The translations under genes and the position numbers were made by a program. The notes beneath the pieces are model-generated. The model saw nothing but the letters and a program-made list of their open reading frames with translations, was not told where the DNA came from and did not search any database. A stretch of DNA of 11,058 nt from Bacillota bacterium (GTDB taxonomy: Bacteria; Bacillota; Clostridia; Christensenellales; Pumilibacteraceae), in contig WQZE01000023.1 of assembly GCA_009780875.1 (NCBI GenBank), positions 1 through 11,058 on the forward strand, written 5' to 3'. Shown here one piece after another: positions 6,656 through 11,058 of this stretch (position 1 is its first letter; each line of letters starts with the position of its first letter).

Positions 6656-7273
6656 TTAACTGTTGTTTCTCCTAAGTGGTGCAGAATGATTGTACGCTTT
6701 ATCTTTTCTGTGCCTAAATGCCACATCAATGACACCCATCAAATTGCGAATATTGTTTTCAAATGTATTCCAATTGATGACAGTAATCCCATTGCCGTTG
6801 CTCTCAAAATTATCCAGGATACGACTTGGCATATATGGGAATTGTGTTTCCAATGCTCTTCTCTCATTATTTGCTGTGACCCAAGTTGTAGGGCGAAAGT
6901 ACTGCTGACTCTCTTTGTAACCGGATCGTTCTACTGTTTGCCCAATAGTTGGCAAATTCACAACCACAATACCCATTTGAGGATTGACCTCACTATCATA
7001 CATTGCAGTATGAATTTCCCAATCTATATGCTTCCTATTTTTTGTCTCTTGCCCACACAATACAACCAACACAGTTGCCTCTTGCATATAATCATCTCTA
7101 ATGATACGCCTCACTTGCTCTGCACTGAGACCTGCATCATCAATGCCCTTTTCATTCACTGACAAGTTTTCAAAAAGATTATGTGTTTGATTTTGCCTCA
7201 CGAGCCAATCTTTGTACTTTTGGTCGATACTGTGATGATAACTGATAAATACTCTATGTCTTTTGATTTCCAT
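6656..7273 (-). CDS. thsB: Thoeris sensor ThsB, TIR-like domain
   Basis: A 205-aa protein of the TIR-like (DUF1863) type. It opens KRHRVFISYHHSIDQKYKDW (residues 4-23), then shows RRIIRDDYMQEATVLVVLCG and NRKHIDWEIHTAM with E86, the expected catalytic Glu. In type I Thoeris, ThsB detects infection and converts NAD+ into a cyclic ADP-ribose signal that switches on ThsA. The start chosen is ATG 7271-7273, with AAGGAG 6 nt upstream. A longer frame reaching 7384 would begin at or before the predicted transcription start (near 7378) and is rejected. The leader is about 105 nt. It is first in the thsB-thsA operon, with no gap to thsA. Which phage component triggers it cannot be read from sequence. 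Confidence 0.93.
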   Translation of the reverse strand: MEIKRHRVFISYHHSIDQKYKDWLVRQNQTHNLFENLSVNEKGIDDAGLSAEQVRRIIRDDYMQEATVLVVLCGQETKNRKHIDWEIHTAMYDSEVNPQMGIVVVNLPTIGQTVERSGYKESQQYFRPTTWVTANNERRALETQFPYMPSRILDNFESNGNGITVINWNTFENNIRNLMGVIDVAFRHRKDKAYNHSAPLRRNNS

Positions 7274-7363
7274 TGGTTCTCCTTCTTTTACGGATTTTAC
7301 CCGCACTTTGTGGATAAACTTGAATGCCAAATAATCCATCTTTGAATTTTGTTTGCATTCTTT

Positions 7364-7453
7364 TTGACAAAATCCGTCAAGCACAGTATATCAAAAAAAA
7401 AAAAATAGTCAAGAAAAATATGCGTGTATGCAAAAATTTAAAATATTTCAAAT
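7364..7453. repeat. Direct repeat copy 2 (promoter module, poly-A/T 13)
   Basis: This 90-bp segment is the partner of 5051-5135. The five extra bases all fall in the A/T run at 7393-7405 (13 nt). Apart from the run, there are three substitutions in 85 aligned bases, two of them near the predicted transcription start. Such close identity suggests a recent duplication or continuing gene conversion. Confidence 0.9.
7385..7412 (-). promoter_or_regulatory. Promoter of thsB-thsA with 13-T spacer tract
   Basis: On the minus strand TTGACT (7407-7412), a 16-bp spacer and TATACT (7385-7390), with a TG extended -10. The spacer is almost entirely a run of 13 T (7393-7405). Predicted start near 7378. Spacer length is near optimal here. 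Gain or loss of T residues by replication slippage would move it out of the working range. The predicted 5' end (7369-7377) is complementary over 9 nt to 7290-7298, just upstream of the thsB ribosome binding site. Confidence 0.75.
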
Positions 7454-7493
7454 TATATTTTGGTGTGATTTGTTGCGTACAATTGTTATTTGT

Positions 7494-7522
7494 TTGCCAA
7501 ATCTATGCAAATATGTTATAAT
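7494..7522 (+). promoter_or_regulatory. Sigma-70-type promoter for Fe-S scaffold gene
   Basis: TTGCCA (7494-7499), a 17-bp spacer and consensus TATAAT (7517-7522) point right toward the gene at 7625. Predicted start near 7529, giving a leader of about 95 nt. It is divergent from the thsB promoter, with about 80 bp between the two -35 boxes. Confidence 0.8.
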
Positions 7523-7624
7523 AAACAAGGACAAAATACACAAGTCCGCAGATTTGCAAAAAGTGAATTTGTGTTGCGCTTGTGTAGGCAACAAATCTCT
7601 AAAAAATGGAGGAGAGAAAACACA

Positions 7625-8317
7625 ATGCATTACAGCAAAGAAGTAGAACAAATGACCTGCGTTCTCAAAGGGGCCAATCACGGTCCAGCCCCCTTGCCTA
7701 TGGAGGGCAAATGGGTGCAAGCCAAAGAGGTCAAGGATATCAGTGGTCTGACCCACGGTGTGGGCTGGTGTGCACCGCAACAAGGTGCGTGCAAGTTGAC
7801 GCTCAATGTCAAGGATGGCATCATCCGTGAAGCGTTGGTGGAGACCATTGGTTGTAGCGGTATGACCCACAGTGCGGCAATGGCGGGCGAAATCTTGACC
7901 GGAAAAACCATCCTAGAAGCGCTCAATACCGACCTTGTATGCGACGCTATCAATGTAGCCATGAGAGAACTCTTTTTGCAAATCGTCTATGGTCGTACCC
8001 AATCTGCATTTAGTGAAGGCGGGCTTGAAATTGGTGCAGGCCTAGAAGACTTGGGCAAAGGACTCCGCAGTCAAACCGCCACCATATATAGTACCGAGGC
8101 AAAAGGCGTACGCTATTTGGAGATGACCGAGGGCTATATCACCAAACTTGCACTTGACAAACAAAACCAAGTCATTGGCTATGAGTTTGTGCGTATGGGT
8201 GTGATGATGGAGAACATTGCCAAAGGTATGGATGCAACCCAAGCACTCAAAAAAGCAACGGGCAACTACGGTCGCTTTGAAAATGCGGCAAAATATATCA
8301 ATCCAAGACACGAGTAA
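7625..8317 (+). CDS. NifU-N-like iron-sulfur cluster scaffold protein
   Basis: A 230-aa cytoplasmic protein. Residues about 54-110 resemble the NifU/IscU scaffold fold: ACKLTLNVKDGIIREALVE is followed by TIGCSGMTHSAAMAGEIL and TGKTILEALNTD, the counterpart of the GCG-x-A ... GKT-x-EAL pattern of IscU-type proteins. Cysteines at 12, 49, 56, 77 and 106 are candidate cluster ligands; C77 is the one in the GCSG motif. About 120 further residues follow the usual scaffold length, so this is a distinct subfamily. It is annotated in databases, as I recall, as an iron-sulfur assembly scaffold next to GGGtGRT genes. GGAGGAG stands 10 nt before the ATG; an upstream in-frame extension to 7490 overlaps the promoter and is rejected. 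The partner gene follows after 146 bp. Which client protein receives the cluster is unknown. Confidence 0.85.
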   Translation: MHYSKEVEQMTCVLKGANHGPAPLPMEGKWVQAKEVKDISGLTHGVGWCAPQQGACKLTLNVKDGIIREALVETIGCSGMTHSAAMAGEILTGKTILEALNTDLVCDAINVAMRELFLQIVYGRTQSAFSEGGLEIGAGLEDLGKGLRSQTATIYSTEAKGVRYLEMTEGYITKLALDKQNQVIGYEFVRMGVMMENIAKGMDATQALKKATGNYGRFENAAKYINPRHE

Positions 8318-8463
8318 TTTTGAAATAGGTTCTTTTTATGGGTGTTGTTGGGAGATTTTATTTTCAATGCGTCCCCCTACTACCCAATAAAAGTTTTTTG
8401 GTTCTTTTTTTCAAAAAAGAATAAAGAAAAAACAAAAATAAAAAACAGGAGATTTGATTCAAA
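8318..8463 (+). promoter_or_regulatory. Spacer with possible weak hairpin/attenuator
   Basis: Between the two plus-strand genes, GGGTGTTGTTGGG (8340-8352) can pair imperfectly with CCCCCTACTACCC (8373-8385), followed by TTTTTT and TTTTTTT runs at 8394-8410. This may act as a partial terminator that lowers expression of the second gene or as an mRNA processing site. Pairing includes mismatches, so support is weak. No separate strong promoter for the second gene is visible. Confidence 0.35.
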
Positions 8464-9459
8464 ATGGTAACATTTGAAGGATATGATAAAAGAAAAGCAA
8501 AGATTGATGCCGCTCTCAAAGCGTACAAAATCGGCTCCCTAGAAGACGCCGAAAAACTTTGCAAATCCAAAGGCATTGATGTGGATGCCATCATCAAGGG
8601 CACACAACCCATTGCTTTTGACAATGCGTCTTGGGCATATATTTTGGGCGTAGCCATCGCTCTCAAAAAAGGCGTCAAAAATGCCGTAGAAGCTGCTGAG
8701 GCGATTGGTCTTGGCTTGCAAGCATTTTGCGTACCCGGCTCTGTGGCTGAGCAAAGAGAGGTAGGTCTTGGTCACGGCAATCTTGCCGCTCGTTTGCTCA
8801 GTGAGAAAACAAGTTGTTTTTGCTTCTTGGCAGGACACGAGAGTTTTGCAGCAGCCGAAGGTGCGATTGGTATTGCACGGACAGCCAACAAAGTCCGCAA
8901 ACAACCCTTGCAGGTCATCCTCAACGGATTGGGCAAGGATGCCGCAATGATTATTAGCCGTATCAACGGTTTCACCTATGTCCAAACCCAGTTTGACTAC
9001 CAAACAGACAAACTCAACATTGTCAAAAAGTTTGAGTACAGCGAGGGCGACAAAGCAAAAGTCCGTGTCTATGGTGCCGATGATGTGCGTGAGGGAGTGG
9101 CGATTATGCAACACGAAAAAGTGGATGTCTCCATCACCGGAAACTCCACCAACCCAACCAGGTTCCAACACCCCGTGGCTGGCACCTACAAAAAATGGGC
9201 AATTGAAAATGACAAAAAGTACTTCTCAGTTGCAAGCGGTGGCGGCACAGGTCGTACCCTCCACCCCGACAATGTGGGTGCAGGTCCCGCAAGTTATGGT
9301 ATGACAGACACAATGGGTCGTATGCACTCAGATGCCCAATTTGCAGGCAGCAGCAGCGTCCCCGCCCATGTAGAGATGATGGGCTTGCTCGGTATGGGCA
9401 ACAACCCAATGGTGGGTGCAACCGTTGCGTGTGCCGTAGCCATCTCCCAAGCAAAATAG
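8464..9459 (+). CDS. GGGtGRT-family protein
   Basis: A 331-aa soluble protein recognised by its name-giving motif SVASGGGTGRTLHPDN (GGGTGRT at residues 259-265), followed by the highly conserved AGPASYGMTDTMGRMHSDAQ. The N-terminus (MVTFEGYDKRKAKIDAALKAY) is also typical of the family. Its biochemical function is not established. It regularly sits beside a NifU-N-like scaffold gene, as here, which links it to Fe-S cluster biology or a cluster-dependent enzyme in anaerobes. AGGAGA stands 11 nt before the ATG. The length appears complete and no damage is visible. Transcription probably comes from the promoter at 7494-7522 and ends at the strong terminator at 9484-9517. Confidence 0.93.
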   Translation: MVTFEGYDKRKAKIDAALKAYKIGSLEDAEKLCKSKGIDVDAIIKGTQPIAFDNASWAYILGVAIALKKGVKNAVEAAEAIGLGLQAFCVPGSVAEQREVGLGHGNLAARLLSEKTSCFCFLAGHESFAAAEGAIGIARTANKVRKQPLQVILNGLGKDAAMIISRINGFTYVQTQFDYQTDKLNIVKKFEYSEGDKAKVRVYGADDVREGVAIMQHEKVDVSITGNSTNPTRFQHPVAGTYKKWAIENDKKYFSVASGGGTGRTLHPDNVGAGPASYGMTDTMGRMHSDAQFAGSSSVPAHVEMMGLLGMGNNPMVGATVACAVAISQAK

Positions 9460-9483
9460 TGCCTCTAAAAGACAATACAAAAC

Positions 9484-9517
9484 AAAAAAGCCTCTCCCCA
9501 AGGGAGCGGCTTTTTTT
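9484..9517 (+). terminator. Intrinsic terminator, bidirectional
   Basis: A G+C-rich stem (GCC-TCTCCC with GGGAG-C-GGC, 9490-9510, short loop) is followed by seven T (9511-9517). It is preceded by six A (9484-9489), so it can also stop the convergent minus-strand transcript of the small membrane-protein genes. It ends the Fe-S scaffold/GGGtGRT unit. Confidence 0.88.
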
Positions 9518-9566
9518 GCTTGCAGCTACTAAATTTTTGAAATTGGCAACTCAATTATTCCAATGC

Positions 9567-9869
9567 TTACTTCAATACAAAAATTGCAAGCACAATACAC
9601 ACCACTATTGCAATCCCCACGCCAATGGGAAACTGCCATCGCAGTCTGCGTACTAACTTTTGGTACTTTTCCTCATCCTCGGCATATACTTGTCTCAACC
9701 GATATACATAAATCAAGAAACTGATACTTGATGCAAAAATACATTGCACCAAAATGTTGATTGGACTCAGCCATCCGTATCTATTGGCAATGACAGCCCC
9801 TACCAAAACACCCGCAACCATCCATAGTATAACCAAAAAAACTTTGGTTGATTTTTTCATTTTTGTCAT
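9567..9869 (-). CDS. Small three-TM membrane protein
   Basis: A 100-aa hydrophobic protein starting MTKMKKSTKVFLVILWMVAG. Helices are at about residues 8-28, 36-56 and 78-99, with a charged segment RLRQVYAEDEEKYQKLVRRLR (about 58-78) between the second and third. The ATG at 9867-9869 overlaps the TGA of the preceding gene (ATGA), with TTGGAG 9 nt upstream, so this start is preferred over a frame extending ten codons further upstream. The overlap implies coupled translation and roughly equal amounts of both proteins. I do not recognise the family. An immunity or partner role for the upstream membrane protein is only a guess from the layout. Confidence 0.75.
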   Translation of the reverse strand: MTKMKKSTKVFLVILWMVAGVLVGAVIANRYGWLSPINILVQCIFASSISFLIYVYRLRQVYAEDEEKYQKLVRRLRWQFPIGVGIAIVVCIVLAIFVLK

Positions 9870-10588
9870 ACTATCAAACTCCAATTGGGCAACCACCACG
9901 CTGAGGCTACCTTAAATTTCAAGTCCTGAATAGGGTTCCCGCCCAAACCATCGTGATATTTATCAAACAAATAACCCGCAAAAAAACCACAAACAGCAGA
10001 CAAAGCACCCATAATGATAGGTCCAACGACGGGAATCGCATATACCCACGCAAACATACTATTGAACATTGCAATCAAATAGGCTACCCACGCAGCCACA
10101 AGCGAACCTACCATCGTGGATACTACCGTGACAATAAAACCTGCTGACAAACCGACCCAAATCTCCCCTCTCAACAATTCATCCCGTGAATGATTGTCAA
10201 CGCCTTCTATCTCTCCAATATTGTCCTTGATATAACTCATCAAATTGTCTATATCTTTTTGCAAGGTTTCCATTAGGTCTACAAATCCAACTCCACTGTC
10301 ATAGGCTTGGTTATAATCATCAAAAATTTCTAGTGCTTTTTGCACCAACGGATTTTGTTGCTCAATAACATCAAAACCAATTTTTTTCATCTCATCTTTT
10401 GCAATAGTGTCAATCTCTTGGCGTGATAACCTATCTTGGGTTTGCACGCTTACAAGACCACTGTGAGGGTCGCTTTTGGCTTTGAGCACGGCTTGCAAGC
10501 CAAATGACACTGCAAAAAGCAAGACCATAGAAATTGCACTGATGGCTATCACCATCTTCCCATTTTTTGTTTTTATTCTTTCTAGCAT
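9866..10588 (-). CDS. Membrane protein with C-terminal glycine-rich hydrophobic hairpin
   Basis: A 240-aa protein of no recognised family. One N-terminal membrane segment or uncleaved signal anchor (about 11-34) precedes a soluble, acidic, helical region (about 40-140). A long hydrophobic block follows (about 144-207: WVGLSAGFIVTVVSTMVG ... VVGPIIMGALSAVCGFFAGY) that reads as two or three small-residue-rich helices. The tail ends FKVASAWWLPNWSLIV. The ATG at 10586-10588 has AAGGAG 12 nt upstream and is preferred over a GTG at 10621. It is first of two overlapping genes, behind a structured leader with an internal terminator. The hydrophobic hairpin recalls pore-forming or channel-like domains, but nothing here proves that. 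Confidence 0.78.
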   Translation of the reverse strand: MLERIKTKNGKMVIAISAISMVLLFAVSFGLQAVLKAKSDPHSGLVSVQTQDRLSRQEIDTIAKDEMKKIGFDVIEQQNPLVQKALEIFDDYNQAYDSGVGFVDLMETLQKDIDNLMSYIKDNIGEIEGVDNHSRDELLRGEIWVGLSAGFIVTVVSTMVGSLVAAWVAYLIAMFNSMFAWVYAIPVVGPIIMGALSAVCGFFAGYLFDKYHDGLGGNPIQDLKFKVASAWWLPNWSLIV

Positions 10589-10659
10589 TATAGTACTCTC
10601 TCCTTGACTACTGGAAAGCACCCAAATCCCAAACCACTACCCCTGGCAAAATTTTTTGC

Positions 10660-10698
10660 AAAAAAGCGACACTCCCCGCACTGGCTTGTGCGGATGTC
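10660..10698 (-). terminator. Intrinsic terminator inside leader
   Basis: The minus-strand RNA folds GACA (10695-10698 with 10668-10671) plus CCGCAC/GTGCGG (10688-10693 with 10676-10681) with a 6-nt loop, followed by GC and six U (10660-10665). It lies 72 nt upstream of the membrane-protein ATG, so the downstream genes require readthrough. No second promoter is obvious between it and the ATG. Confidence 0.7.
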
Positions 10699-10805
10699 TT
10701 AGATGTCTTGCAAAAGCATTTCAAAACCCCAGATTATCATCATAGAGTGTATGTAATATGCTGTATCAGTCAATCATTTCAGCATATGGCATACTATGAT
10801 AATAT

Positions 10806-10848
10806 CCAAGGTTCCAAGGTTCCAAGGATCCAAGGTTCCAAGGTTCCA
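10806..10848. repeat. 8-bp tandem repeat, 5.4 copies
   Basis: Units CCAAGGTT, CCAAGGTT, CCAAGGAT, CCAAGGTT, CCAAGGTT and a partial CCA. Only the third unit varies, by one base. It lies in the transcribed leader, downstream of the promoter at 10917-10945. The period of 8 is not a multiple of 3, and no ORF uses it. Confidence 0.95.
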
Positions 10849-10916
10849 TAGTCGCCATCTGTCCATAGTAGTTTATGCTACTATCATCCCAATGTTTCTC
10901 ATTGTCGGACCTTACT

Positions 10917-10945
10917 ATTATACCAAAAAATTATTGGTTTGTCAA
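10917..10945 (-). promoter_or_regulatory. Consensus sigma-70-type promoter
   Basis: Perfect TTGACA (10940-10945), 17-bp spacer and perfect TATAAT (10917-10922) on the minus strand, with predicted start near 10910. It should be one of the strongest promoters in the window and drives the structured leader and, by readthrough, the two membrane-protein genes. Confidence 0.88.
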
Positions 10946-11029
10946 CCATTTTTTAGGATTTTTAATAATTAAAATAAGTTAATTTGAAATTCTGAGTGTT
11001 GCCTAAATTGGAAGACATACTGCTACCAC

Positions 11030-11058
11030 AAAAAAGCAATGTCTTGACTAGCAAGACA
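11030..11058 (-). terminator. Intrinsic terminator at right edge
   Basis: On the minus strand TGTCTTG (11052-11058), loop CTAGT and CAAGACA (11040-11046) form a 7-bp stem that may extend past the window. It is followed by TTGC and six T (11030-11035). It most likely ends a minus-strand gene lying to the right, outside the window. Confidence 0.65.

Larger units (their letters stand above)
10660..10910 (-). ncRNA. Candidate structured leader or small RNA with tandem repeat
   Basis: About 250 nt between a consensus promoter (-10 at 10917-10922) and an intrinsic terminator. In transcript order: hairpins CAATG/CATTG (10900-10904 with 10890-10894) and ATAGTAG/CTACTAT (10878-10884 with 10865-10871), both able to be enclosed by GUCC-GGAC pairing as a junction; five 8-nt repeats (10806-10848); a long imperfect hairpin with two 8-bp blocks (10796-10803 with 10733-10740, and 10780-10787 with 10756-10763); then the terminator. 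No ORF is evident. I match it to no known riboswitch, T-box or 6S RNA. It may be an attenuated leader of the membrane-protein genes or a free small RNA. Confidence 0.5.

Noticed and set aside
7274..7384. Longer N-terminus for ThsB starting near 7384
   Set aside because: The start would lie at or upstream of the predicted transcription start and overlap the -10 box; the ATG at 7271-7273 has an ideal ribosome binding site and fits the family start.
10806..10848. Possible CRISPR array
   Set aside because: The units are 8 bp with no spacers, far shorter than CRISPR repeats, and no cas gene is nearby; it is a simple tandem repeat.

Overview
The window comes from an A+T-rich bacterium, most likely a Bacillota/Clostridia-type gut anaerobe. 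Strong AGGAGG-type ribosome binding sites and textbook TTGACA/TATAAT promoters fit this. So does the gene pair encoding a NifU-N-like Fe-S scaffold protein and a GGGtGRT-family protein, which is typical of anaerobic Bacillota and some other anaerobes. The taxon is inferred from style and gene content; no rRNA or other taxonomic marker is present.

Layout, left to right. (1) 1-1967, minus strand: a promoter, a structured leader or small RNA of about 240 nt ending in an intrinsic terminator, an unusually long RNase III-like gene with dsRNA-binding regions, and an overlapping gene for a HEPN-like protein (motif R-x4-H-x-Y) that runs off the left edge. (2) 2000-4050, minus: a MATE-family multidrug exporter downstream of a frameshifted HNH endonuclease pseudogene with its own promoter. 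(3) 4083-5094, minus: a two-TM membrane protein with a C-terminal zinc ribbon. (4) 5225-7412, minus: a complete two-gene type I Thoeris anti-phage system, thsB (TIR) then thsA (SIR2-SLOG). (5) 7494-9517, plus: the Fe-S scaffold-like gene and the GGGtGRT gene, with a promoter at one end and a terminator at the other. (6) 9567-10945, minus: two overlapping genes for small membrane proteins behind a second long structured leader that carries an 8-bp tandem repeat and an intrinsic terminator. An apparent terminator of an upstream gene lies at the right edge.

Two points stand out. First, the Thoeris operon lies between two direct repeats of 85 and 90 bp. Each repeat is a promoter module, and apart from three substitutions they differ only in the length of a poly(T) run between the -35 and -10 boxes. 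The run is 13 T in front of thsB (16-bp spacer, good) and 8 T in front of the zinc-ribbon gene (11-bp spacer, poor). This is the layout of a slippage-type phase-variable promoter. Second, the RNase III-like/HEPN-like pair sits behind a promoter-hairpin RNA-terminator unit whose stems reach 14-18 perfect base pairs. This suggests either autoregulation by an RNase III-like enzyme or a new RNA-plus-RNase module with a possible defence or toxin role. That last step is inference.
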